Shown here one piece after another: positions 10,322-18,811 of a DNA stretch of 64,000 bases; positions within the stretch are counted from its first letter, which is position 1, and each line of letters begins with the position of its first letter. The position numbers and the translations under genes were made by a program. This stretch comes from Aphelidium insulamus (Eukaryota; Aphelidiomycota; Aphelidea; Aphelidiaceae). A model generated the notes under the pieces. It saw nothing but the letters and a program-made list of their open reading frames with translations, was not told the DNA's origin and did not search any database. The stretch spans positions 261,501-325,500 of the forward strand of contig JAZDSV010000003.1 of assembly GCA_036784855.1 (NCBI GenBank), in the 5' to 3' direction.

Positions 10322-11237
10322 ATGGCAATGAATATCATGCAAGGAATCACGCCATTCGCAACCAATGTCGACCATGATATACGCTACATTCGAAATCAGG
10401 AGCTGGCTGTAGAAGGACGCCGTCCCCGTCGTCGCGAAGAAGAGGAGGTGGCTCCCGCCCAAGATGAGGATATCGGGTGTGTTGTTCCGCGGCAGGCTAT
10501 TATATTGCATAATGCAAATCCTGTGAAAGGCAGATTATTCATGCAGGAATCGCTCTACGTGGTAAGACTATGTGATATATAAATACGTGCGTGTTAATTA
10601 ATAGAACTGTGCACTTTGGCGTGATATCACCGCAACGGGATATCACGTTATGGAGCCACGCTTGCATTTCAGTATCGTTGAGGCTCTCCTAGCCAGATAT
10701 TCTGTGGACAAGTTGCGCAGACTTGGTGCCCCTACATTCGGTGGAAGGTGGAATTTCGTGCCACATAAGTACAACAAGCGATATGAGGCAAATCTGCTTC
10801 GACTCTGCGACGAGATCTACTCGGTCGGCATAGCACCATTTATGACTATACGCGACCACTTTACCGTGGTGTCGCCATCACTCCTGCTGTCCGATGAAAC
10901 TACCACCCGCAATCAGCGCCTGCACTCCGACTATCCACGCAACATGTCCTACAATTTCCGCTTCCCTTTGACCATCCTGGTGGCTCTGGAAGAAAATACT
11001 CCATTTATCGTAGTTCCTGGATCTTGTTGGATGACTGGCACGTTTCCGGAGGTCGGCTACCAGAGCTCCGCGATTACGCTCACCCTGCGGGCTGGTAGTG
11101 TTATGGTGATGCATGGCAACACTGTGCATGCTGGTGCTTGTTTGCCACCGGGCCAGACAACCAACCGGCGTGTTCATTTTTTTCTCAACACCGGTAGACA
11201 GCTGTATTCGGCAAATACTACTACCTTTGCACAGTAA
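10322..11237 (+). CDS. 2-oxoglutarate/Fe(II) oxygenase-like protein with one intron, about 290 aa
   Basis: Two exons, 10322-10561 and 10605-11237, are separated by a 43-base GT-AG intron that keeps the frame exactly. Exon 2 contains an HxD-type iron ligand pair in LHSDYPRN (about 10920), a distal His in MHGNTVHAG (about 11115) and a following Arg in NRRVHFF (about 11165). These are spaced as in the double-stranded beta-helix dioxygenases (phytanoyl-CoA hydroxylase-like or other 2OG-Fe(II) families). Such enzymes hydroxylate small molecules, proteins or nucleic-acid bases; the substrate cannot be told. Exon 1 is charged and probably disordered (an Arg run followed by a Glu run near residues 34-42). 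The intron suggests the gene came from, or is adapted to, a eukaryotic host. Confidence 0.6.
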
Positions 11238-11520
11238 CTCCGGCACATCAGTTCCAATAATATAACATCATTGCGATTCCGCGACTTTAAAGCTTAAATC
11301 TTCAAAATGTTATTTATGAATTGAAACGGTGAATTGTGAATCTCCAATTGGCATCACGACCGAATCAAACTGTCGCCATTTACTTAGACAAAAACGATGG
11401 TTAAGGTTGAATCATGAGTTCAAGGGCAGTGAGCGATATACTTTGTTACGATGCTTAATTCGCACCATTCAACGATGACATTCATACTTGTCATTCACAT
11501 GGAAAAGCTGCAGTGAATTC

Positions 11521-11934
11521 CTACTTTTTTTTCGAGACACGCGCGACTCGACGAACAGGAGTGTAGCATGCACCCGTGGCTTTGCTGCGCTTCGTACCCT
11601 TTGGACAACGCGCTTGCTTCGGTCCTTGTTTAACATCTTTGCAGCCCTTGGCCTTGGCGTAATAGCGCTGCCCTACCGGACATGGATGCGCTGGAGGTTG
11701 GCGTACACGCGTCTTACGGACTTTTTGAACGTATCGTCCAGTCGCCGGGTTGATGATGTAAGCAGGGTCTGATGCTCGCTTGGAGACAATCTTGACCGTA
11801 TTGACACGAGGAGCGGACTTGGGTTTGGAAGGGACAGCGGGAGTGGAAGACTTTACACAGACTCCCTTGGAGTTGCGGATATTTCCGACTTTCTTGCATG
11901 GCTTGTCCAAGAGTTCTAAAATTGATTTGCGCAT
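11521..11934 (-). CDS. Lys/Arg-rich Cys-containing protein, possible 2-cysteine-adaptor-like, 137 aa
   Basis: A very basic 137-residue frame. Three Cys-containing segments (PCKKVGNIRNSKGVCV near the N-terminus, CPVGQRYYAKAKGCKD and CPKGTKRSKATGACY near the C-terminus) surround an INPATGRYV motif (about residues 60-69). NP-x-TGR motifs occur in the 2-cysteine adaptor domain known from large DNA viruses. The repeated C-P-x-G pattern and high charge would suit a DNA-condensing or virion core protein. This is inference from composition only. The C-terminal tail is Arg/Lys-rich. The frame is open from an ATG at 11934. Confidence 0.5.
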   Translation of the reverse strand: MRKSILELLDKPCKKVGNIRNSKGVCVKSSTPAVPSKPKSAPRVNTVKIVSKRASDPAYIINPATGRYVQKVRKTRVRQPPAHPCPVGQRYYAKAKGCKDVKQGPKQARCPKGTKRSKATGACYTPVRRVARVSKKK

Positions 11935-12297
11935 TATTGGTGTATTGGATAACTTAGGAGAATATTAAAATATTAAAATGTAAAGTGTACATTCACCGTC
12001 GAGGTCCTCCATTCTCCATTCAGAAAGATAGACGGGTACCTGTTTATTGACAAGAATCACCTAGTTCAATCGGTGAAACATTGCCAGATGTATGAAACAG
12101 CGACCTTTGCATACTCTGAGACGACCTTCATTTCCTCGATGATGTATGAGTCATTGCGAGGGTCGGTGCAAACAGTGTGCAACGGGGATTTCGTGAGTAG
12201 GCAGACCAGACGGTGGTGCATGAAACTGTCGGCATGAATAAGAGTAAGAGAGTGGGTGTATATCGTTGAAAAGCATAATATTCGAAATCAATGAACA
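11935..12297. other. Mostly non-coding stretch within the element
   Basis: It separates the basic-protein gene from the 3' end of the seven-exon gene. It contains one short minus-strand frame with protein-like composition (listed separately) and otherwise nothing recognised. Confidence 0.4.
12066..12221 (-). CDS. Possible short peptide or exon, 51 codons
   Basis: A minus-strand frame from an ATG at 12221 to a stop at 12066. It stays open upstream of the ATG to about 12290 and has balanced, protein-like composition (MHHRLVCLLTKSP at the start). It lies just after the stop of the seven-exon gene. It may be a small gene, an alternative last exon or chance; no family is recognised. Confidence 0.25.
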   Translation of the reverse strand: MHHRLVCLLTKSPLHTVCTDPRNDSYIIEEMKVVSEYAKVAVSYIWQCFTD

Positions 12298-14254
12298 TTA
12301 ATTTTGAGTCTCGTTGAATTGACGGAACTGAACCAAGTACTCCTGCATAATCAAGATAGCGACGTCCCTGTCATCGACGTCAGGCAACCCACGACGTCGT
12401 TTCTCCTCGTCGAAACTTATCCTTGTGCCGAAACAACTTTTTCGAACACCTTTGGCATAGTTCAACCAGGTGTGGGTTGGTAGGCAGTCAGTGACTCGAT
12501 ACTGTCCAACCTCATCGACAACTCTATGCACAATCATGAGTCATGTTATCATCAAACAATACAAGTACCGGTCAGTGGCGAATTCAGATGCGGAGAACGG
12601 AATACCGAGTATCGGGTCAATTCCACGCAACAAAACAACATACTCTTCCAACTCCTGCAGTGTCCACACCCGAATGTCATCAGTTATCACGCGTCGTCGT
12701 TTGGATGCATCGGACAGTTGTTGGCGACGTTCCAAACTCTGACTCTCCCACAAAACTTTCAACGCCCTCTTCATCTCCGCGGAGAGACTGAAGTTTTCGT
12801 CAACAATACCGGCTTTGTAGTCACGCCAGACACAACGAGCCAGTTCCAAGTTCATCGACAGAATCTTGTCCTTGACAATGTCTCTCTGGGCCGGTGTCTT
12901 CTTATTCACCATACTGCAAGCATAAGCAATGCCTCATTATCAGGTTGACTTACGAGTTGTACCAGTATGATACTCTTTGAATGACTTGCCCAGGCTCGTC
13001 GACAGCCCTGGAGGCGAACAATTTGTCCGGTGAGAACTTGGGCATACCCGTCTCACTGAAGAATTTCAGGACGGTGCCGGAGCGGATACACTGAAGAGCT
13101 CCATCTTGGTCTTCAATCCAATCGAGGGTCTCTTGTACCGTTTCATCAGACCATTCGACGTGAGCATCATCCTGAAGAAAGACCGTCACGGCGCCGTATC
13201 GAATCACCGAGAGAATAAGCGAGAGCGCCCCCCTTTTAGTCGGGCATCGACGCCACGGCTCATTGTGAATGAAGCTATTGACCAGAGCGTCTACAAATGC
13301 TGAGACTTCGATTTTCTTCTTTTCTCTAGCCTAAACAAAGTGTCAGTCAGTTAATCAAATATATCAACCACCAGCCACCCAACTGATGAGAATACCGCAA
13401 ATCAGGCGGGTGGGTGATGGCGATGTCGTGAGTGTGTGTGATATACCTTCTTAGTGCGCTCGTTGCGAACCTCGACGTGTTGTTGACAATACCAATATCC
13501 TCCAACTTGAACCAACAAAGATGTTGCAGCACAGTCCATACACTTTTCTCCGGACTTGGAAGCTTCCATTTTCTACAAAAACAGTGTCAGTAAATTAATC
13601 AAAAATATCAAGCACCCGCCACCACCACCCAACTGATGATAATCCCGCAACTCAGGCAGGTGGGTGGTGGCGATGATGTGAGAGAGTGATATGTTACCTT
13701 GGCGTTGGATGCAGCATAGGACGGCTCAAGACCGAGCGAAACACGACGACGGTCTTCTTCGACTTTCTACGAAAACAGTGTCAGTAAATGGATCAAATAT
13801 ATCAATAACCCGCCACCACCACCCAAATGATGACAACCCGCAAATGAGGCGGGTGGGTGGTGGCGATGATGTGAGATAGTGTGATGTACCTTTCTGTTAT
13901 TGTCTTGGCAGGTATCAAGCATCTTGACAGCACAGTATCGACGACATTGGTCACAAGTTTTCCAGTATCTGCCAGATTTCGGGGTGAAAGTGACGGTCGC
14001 GCCACAACTGTGGACGTTTCCTTCTTTACACTTGAGACGGGTACATACACGCTCCGATGTAATTGCATTTTCAACTCCTCCACCTGTATCAATTAATCTA
14101 CGAAAACTAAAGGAATGTTCGCACCTCCGAGTGTATCATCATTGAGCAGAAGAACTTTCTTGAGCGACGCGGGTGGCGACGGCGGATAATCGACCGCCGA
14201 GTTGATTTGAATAGCATCCAGAGCATCAAAGCGCCTTTTGCGTGCATATTGCAT
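12298..14254 (-). CDS. Seven-exon Cys-rich protein of the element, about 488 aa, function unknown
   Basis: Exons (minus strand): 14254-14125, 14083-13890, 13766-13698, 13572-13447, 13330-12954, 12913-12569 and 12523-12298. All six introns are GT-AG and the frame runs through from ATG to stop with no leftover break. Exon 2 carries a Cys array (CTRLKC, HSCG, YWKTCDQCRRYC) and exon 4 a second (CMDC, then YWYCQQH), both suggestive of zinc binding. The C-terminal 250 residues are helical and charged (KRRRVITDDIRVW, TLQELEEYVVLL). No known nuclease, transposase or capsid signature is seen. A DNA-binding or recombination role is possible but unproven. Introns 2-4 are near-copies of one another and are listed separately; introns 1, 5 and 6 are unrelated and only 40-45 bases long. 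Confidence 0.6.
13331..13446 (-). repeat. Introner-like intron copy C (intron 4)
   Basis: 116 bases, GT-AG. It aligns along its whole length with the introns at 13573-13697 and 13767-13889, sharing acatcgcca near the start, cagttgggtgg in the middle and actgacact before the acceptor. C-rich and G-rich halves can fold into a hairpin. Confidence 0.8.
13573..13697 (-). repeat. Introner-like intron copy B (intron 3)
   Basis: 125 bases, GT-AG, closest to copy A. The segment cgccaccacc in the first half is complementary to ggtggtggcg in the second half, giving a long stem around a ttgcggg loop region. It ends tactgacactgtttttgtag, a good branch site and acceptor. Confidence 0.8.
13767..13889 (-). 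repeat. Introner-like intron copy A (intron 2)
   Basis: 123 bases, GT-AG. By eye about 80% or more of its bases match copy B, and it has the same hairpin (cgccaccaccc against gggtggtggcg) and the same 3' end. Three consecutive introns of one gene sharing sequence is the pattern expected of introner elements or of intron duplication. Confidence 0.8.
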
Positions 14255-14327
14255 ATTTAGAGGAGAGAGAGAAAAAGAACCAAAGCCATCGACGTCTACA
14301 TAAAGTGAGCTCAAGACTTCTGGACCA

Positions 14328-14642
14328 ATGGCATACCAGTATCATAAGGACGATGTAGTGAGCTACTTGTATCGTATGCACCCGCATCAATCAGAGTGGT
14401 TGGACCTACTAATATTAGATACTATATTGAACGTACCTGGGGCACTGCATCCACGGCTCATCAATGACCATCGCGTATTAATCTCGCGCCTATCAGTGCA
14501 CCGGCCAAGTATGCGGTTCACAAATCACCGACTGCTACCCCCGCGGAATCACGTTCGTGCCGCAAGCGGCGATTGGTCATCGTATGGGGGTAATAACACA
14601 GCCTCCATACTGCAGCATACGCCGCGGACTAGGGCGAATTGA
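14328..14642 (+). CDS. Possible small element protein
   Basis: An open frame of about 104 codons with a good start context (accaatgg), divergent from the seven-exon gene. A GT-AG pair inside it could be used as an intron, giving a different C-terminal half. It overlaps the end of a convergent minus-strand frame (14577-14876), and probably only one of the two is a gene. No family is recognised. Confidence 0.3.
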   Translation: MAYQYHKDDVVSYLYRMHPHQSEWLDLLILDTILNVPGALHPRLINDHRVLISRLSVHRPSMRFTNHRLLPPRNHVRAASGDWSSYGGNNTASILQHTPRTRAN

Positions 14643-14876
14643 TGGTGGCAGGGACTGGCGACAACGGCACCAGGCAGTGTTCCAATGAAGCGCCGACTTG
14701 CTGCTTTGGCACGCGGCTCCCAGTGAGCAAGCCGTACCGTCCGCAACAACAGCAAGCGAGTCCATATACTCTTCAAGCTCGTACATATGCGCTGACAGTT
14801 CCACGGTAGAAATGTAGTATTGCTGGGAGTCGTCGTCCTGGTAGAATGCCGAATCGCGTGAATCTGACCGAGACAT
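14577..14876 (-). CDS. Possible small acidic element protein, 99 aa
   Basis: The N-terminal half is acidic and helical (VELSAHMYELEEYMDSL); the C-terminal half has several Cys and Arg and looks less protein-like. The start lies only 24 bases from the divergent start at 14901, leaving little room for promoters. Not recognised; low confidence. Confidence 0.3.
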   Translation of the reverse strand: MSRSDSRDSAFYQDDDSQQYYISTVELSAHMYELEEYMDSLAVVADGTACSLGAACQSSKSALHWNTAWCRCRQSLPPSIRPSPRRMLQYGGCVITPIR

Positions 14877-14900
14877 TTTTCTTTTTCAGAAGAGAAAGAA

Positions 14901-15152
14901 ATGCCCGACGCGCCAGAAAACGTGCCGGCCGACGACGAGTCAAAAGAAAAGCGCGAACGCCTGTTCAACAACTGCACATTTCATGGGGACTTCACATTTA
15001 GTGGAGACATTTATATGGACGAATACGGCTACTGCGCCTTCAGGATCAGCGGCAGCGTCATGTGGCCGAACAGCGCACTAAACCCAGCACCTCATCTGCT
15101 CCGCCTTCCGTGTCATCGTCGTCGTCCGCCTCAATTCCCGAAGAGACACTAG
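14901..15152 (+). CDS. Small charged element protein
   Basis: An open frame beginning with an acidic, Lys-rich stretch (PADDESKEKRERLFNN) followed by FHGDFTFSGDIYMDEYGYCAF, a beta-like segment. Protein-like composition continues to about 15180. It is the last frame before the right terminal repeat. No family is recognised. Confidence 0.35.
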   Translation: MPDAPENVPADDESKEKRERLFNNCTFHGDFTFSGDIYMDEYGYCAFRISGSVMWPNSALNPAPHLLRLPCHRRRPPQFPKRH

Positions 15153-15328
15153 CCGTGAAGAAAGCCGGCAGATCAAAATAGCCTGTGTGACAGTCCGTGG
15201 TCGAATAACGACAGAAAGAATAAAGCCATTACAAGCGTCCGTACCTCGTTTCGTTGCGAGTCCCCACACCGCCTGCACGTCTCCGATTGCTCACGTGTTA
15301 CCTGTAAATCTTGCGTGGAATCCTAAGT

Positions 15329-15447
15329 GTCACTAGTAGAGATGAGATAGAAATCCCGACAGCATTTTAGCTTAAGAGAGTAATTGGGAGAGTAAATGTG
15401 GAAGTAATAGTAGCGACTATAAAACCGGGGGCGTGTATATGGGGGGG
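15329..15447 (-). repeat. Right terminal inverted repeat
   Basis: Reverse complement of the left repeat, ending in seven G residues. The block around atcccgacagcattttag and the outer 60 bases match the left copy. Confidence 0.85.
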
Positions 15448-15474
15448 AGTTCAGAGATGAGATAGATAGTTCAG

Positions 15475-15590
<116 letters not shown>

Positions 15591-15610
15591 TGCACAGATG
15601 GATAGATACA

Positions 15611-15666
15611 GTTCAGAGCTGAGTATAAATAAGAGCCGAGTATAAATAAGAGCTGAGTACTCAATA
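15611..15666. repeat. Right flanking copies of the GAGCTGAGTA-type repeat
   Basis: Three tandem copies of about 19 bases (gagctgagtataaataa and variants), in the same orientation as the copies at 4383-4424. They end about 20 bases before the SGF11 start. Confidence 0.7.
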
Positions 15667-15683
15667 CAACACAGAATACAACA

Positions 15684-16557
15684 ATGCCCCGGAAAAACAA
15701 CAACCCGAGATCCACCACGGACCAGACACTGGCCGCGGTGGATGCGGTGACCGCAGACACTATCGACGAGCTGGCACTGGAGGTGATATTCGAGGCACAC
15801 CGTGCAGCAGTCACGGCACGGACGGTGTGCCGCATATGCCGGACGCGGTTCGTGCCACCATCGACTAGTGCAGCATTAGCTAATGGTTCTGTGTGTGGTG
15901 TGTGCAGGTGTCGCTGCTTTTCACAGCGCGCCGGCCGCGACATCTTTGGCAACAAGCCCGAGCCCAACAACTCGGAGCTGTATGACTGTCTGAACTGCCG
16001 GCGCAAGTTCCCCACGGCGCGCTACGCGGCCCACCTGGAAAAGTGTCTGGGCGTGGGCCGGTCAGGGACGCGCACAGCCAGGCGGTGTGTCATTACTGTA
16101 TACATATATACATATACATATGTATATATATATATATATATGTAGTTTATAACTGTATGTATGTATGTTTAGACTAACGCCGTGCAGGAGCGCCATGGCC
16201 GCGGCAGACAGGAATACGGCAACTGCAGCACTGATGGATGACATTGAAGAGGATCGCGGCGGCATCGAGTACCGCGCGAGTGCTGGAGACGCCAACAGTG
16301 CGTACTTTATTGCACGCATATCTATAATAATCTACAATACCATGTGCTTGCAGGAATGAAGAAGCAGCAGCAGCAGCAAGCACTGCCGTCAGCAACAACA
16401 ACAACAACAACACAATCACAGGGATCTGTTGTCGCCGCCAACCGCAAACGCAAAGCTGAATCAACCGTGCCACGCACAGTCCACGCCTTGAATGCAGCAC
16501 GGGTGGACAATGCACCACCATCGCCCTCACCCGGCTCTCTGGCTGGGTATGTGTGTG

Positions 16558-16591
<34 letters not shown>

Positions 16592-16692
16592 CTATCTACA
16601 TCTACAAATGCATCTAACCGGTATATGTATATGTATGCAGACACCCGGGACCCACACCCGACCTGCACACGGGCCGCTCCAGTGGACAGTAG
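15684..16692 (+). CDS. SGF11: SAGA deubiquitinase-module subunit Sgf11
   Basis: Sgf11 (ATXN7L3 in animals) links the Ubp8 deubiquitinase to SAGA and contacts nucleosomes. The first exon gives the N-terminal helix (IDELALEVIFEAHRA) that docks on the module. RDIFG then precedes a C2HC zinc finger, YDCLNCRRKFPTARYAAHLEKC, which matches the family's CPNC...HLEKC. GT-AG introns fit at about 16085-16187 (holding a TA microsatellite), 16300-16354 and 16549-16639 (holding an ATT microsatellite). A further intron near 15850-15907 is possible because that stretch reads poorly as protein. After the finger come an acidic patch, a poly-Gln run and a Ser/Pro tail ending at the TAG at 16690. The finger makes the identification good; exact exons are less sure. 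Confidence 0.8.
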
Positions 16693-16853
16693 ATTTGTGT
16701 TCATATTGTTGTAGTGTGTGTGTGTGTGTGTGTGTGTGCGTGTCTGTGCAGTGCAGTGCCATTCAGAGAGAGCTAACTATACGTAGCCGCACTATGACCG
16801 CTTAATACTAACCAGACACTAACAATTTAGACATCTCCATCTCTATATATCAT

Positions 16854-17600
16854 CTAGACAACGGCAACAGCGCGAAACACCAGCAGCAAGTTGTTGGCGG
16901 GCATTGCGTGTGTGCGTAGGTGTTTCAAGCGCCTGCCGTCCTGCACACGCTCCGCCTCCGCCACCACCCACGCCACACTGCGCAGTCCCCAGGCAGGGTC
17001 ACGCGCGCGCAAATCGGCGTCAAATCTGCGGTCAGACTCGGCGGTGAACTGGCCGTCGGCGTCCGTGAACGCGCCGTAGATGAAGAGCAGGCCGGTGTCG
17101 AGGCGGAGAAAGTGTTTGGCGCGCGCCATCAGGCACTCGGTAACGCGCACGGGTGAAATGTGCAGCAAGTTGCACGCCACTATCGCGTCCACCCAGGTGG
17201 TGGCTGTCGCAGTGGCATCACCCACCGCGCACAGTCCCTGCCGCAGACAGTGCCGCCACTCTTGCTCGTCGGCCGTGACGTCCAGCACGCGTGGCGGCAA
17301 TTGTATGCGGCACTGTGTGCTGGCCTGCTCCTCTCGCACCGCGACATCACGCGCATACGCCTCGATGGACGCGAACTGGGTGTCATGCAGGTCCGTGGGT
17401 TGCCACGCGGCCGACACTCCCTGCAGATGCTGTGCCATCCAGTGTGCGTGCTGACCGGTGCCAGATGCCAGTTCCAGTATGCGCAGCGGTGGCGGTGTCA
17501 GCTGCTGTGACATGTGCGACAGGTACGGCTGCAGCACCGCCCTGATGGGCTCCTTGTTGCGGTCGGCGGCCGGGGCCACTTCTTTGGCGCCGGTGTTCAT
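16854..17600 (-). CDS. METTL26/DUF938 family SAM-dependent methyltransferase-like protein, 248 aa
   Basis: Single exon. ILELASGTGQHAHWMAQHL (residues about 43-61) is the SAM-binding glycine motif of the DUF938 family. WQPTDLHDTQFASIEAY, VDAIVACNLLHISP and LFIYGAFTDADGQFTAES follow, all diagnostic of this family (human METTL26). The N-terminus (AADRNKEPI) also matches. Substrates of this family are not established. Length is normal. The start is the ATG at 17600. Confidence 0.85.
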   Translation of the reverse strand: MNTGAKEVAPAADRNKEPIRAVLQPYLSHMSQQLTPPPLRILELASGTGQHAHWMAQHLQGVSAAWQPTDLHDTQFASIEAYARDVAVREEQASTQCRIQLPPRVLDVTADEQEWRHCLRQGLCAVGDATATATTWVDAIVACNLLHISPVRVTECLMARAKHFLRLDTGLLFIYGAFTDADGQFTAESDRRFDADLRARDPAWGLRSVAWVVAEAERVQDGRRLKHLRTHAMPANNLLLVFRAVAVV

Positions 17601-18201
17601 TGGAAATCAGTGGCGCACTGTATTGATCACGTGTATTCAAACCTTCTGCGTGTACTTAGGACTAATCTAGGGAGTCCTCCGCTGCTCATATATGTACAGT
17701 GCCGGCAATACTAAATAATCTCAGTGGTACATACAGTTAAATAATTGTCTAAGCTAGTGTCTATTTATCGTTGCTGTACTATGTAGGTCTCAAACCTCCA
17801 ATATAATTAATAATATTATCTTCAGACTAATGTAATGTAACTAAGACTGAAATAATTATTACCACGTTATTAATACTAATACTATAATAATATTGACTAT
17901 CCAACTATATCAGACTATTGAACAACCCTGTGTACATATCTCTTTGCGCCTTTATATATGTCATCCCCCTCCTGAACTGAAAGCTCCGTGAACAGTAGTA
18001 AATATAATACAATGTATAATATAATACATCCAATGTACGTTGACACCACTGTATTGATCATGGTGTCAAAAGGCGTTTATGCTACGTTAGATGTCATCAA
18101 TACATGCTGTACATATCGAATATTTATATGTGTATATGCAGTGTCGAACGTTCACTACAATATACATATATTTACAGCAGCGATTACATATTGACGATAA
18201 A
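17601..18201. other. AT-rich intergenic region
   Basis: 600 bases, very AT-rich from about 17700, with no convincing frame. It should hold the METTL26-like promoter on the left and the 3' end of the SPO12-like gene on the right. Confidence 0.5.
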
Positions 18202-18692
18202 CTACTCCTCCACGGCCGCCATTCCACCGCGCTGTTTATCACTGGCTGTACTATGCTGCTGCTCCTCTTCATACTGCTGCTGTGCCTTGCGGAATGACTC
18301 GGCGAGCAGTTTGGGGCGGATTCTGCGTGGTGAGCCACACGACATATGTACAACACGATATATGTACACTGTGTTATAAAGTACAGAAGACACTATGCAG
18401 TATATCACACATCCACTATTCCACCAGTCCACCGCCATACGCAGCACTCACCCCTTGTCACGGGCGGCGGGACGCTGTGAGAGAGCCTTGCTGCACGGGG
18501 ACATCATCTTGTCCGTGGGGCTTCTGCGTGTGTGTGCATGCGTGGCAGTCAGCGGTGGAAACAGACAGACAACCCACACACAACAACTATGCACAGCACT
18601 GACCCCGGCATCGGGTGCATGGAGCGGGTGTCGACGGGCTTGCGCGTGGCCGGTCGCGGCTTGTGGTGCAGCGGCGCCACAACGTCGTCCAT
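18202..18692 (-). CDS. SPO12: Spo12-like cell-cycle protein
   Basis: Spo12-family proteins promote mitotic exit and meiotic divisions in yeasts. Three exons read on the minus strand. The first runs from an ATG at 18692 to 18604. The middle exon (about 18520-18453) holds the family core SPTDKMMSPCSKAL. The last, to the TAG at 18202, reads IRPKLLAESFRKAQ followed by a Glu/Gln-rich tail. The core SPTD-x-x-x-SPCS is the Spo12 signature, with its conserved Ser-Pro phosphosites. The frame stays open upstream of 18692 without another ATG, so an extra 5' exon is possible. About 100 residues, small as expected. Confidence 0.75.
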
Positions 18693-18811
18693 CGCAGAGT
18701 GTCTGTGGTTGGAAAAGGTGAAGTGGGAAATGTTGGACACGGTGTTTGAGCCGGGCGACACAGTTTTATATATTTACATTGACATACATACATACAGATA
18801 TTGCTGTACAT

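Larger units (their letters stand above)
4435..15447. mobile_element. TIR-bounded virus-like/Polinton-like element (fossil treatment)
   Basis: An 11-kb segment is bounded by inverted repeats of about 115 bp that begin with runs of C on the left and G on the right. It lies between SEC16 and SGF11. Parts recognised: a family-B DNA polymerase fused to a superfamily-1 helicase, a RING/SIAH-like protein, a 2-oxoglutarate-oxygenase-like protein with one intron, a Lys/Arg-rich Cys-containing protein, a Cys-rich gene with seven exons, and several small unknown frames. No capsid, packaging ATPase, maturation protease or RVE/tyrosine integrase was recognised, so membership of the Polintons proper is not shown; the polymerase and the TIRs are the basis for the comparison. 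The main reading frames are open and the TIRs are alike, so the copy looks fairly whole and not very old. A clean target-site duplication was not found. Confidence 0.75.

Noticed and set aside
4435-15447. Helitron, suggested by the Pif1-like helicase
   Set aside because: Helitrons lack terminal inverted repeats and carry a HUH Rep domain; here there are TIRs and PolB-like motifs, and no HUH motif was found.
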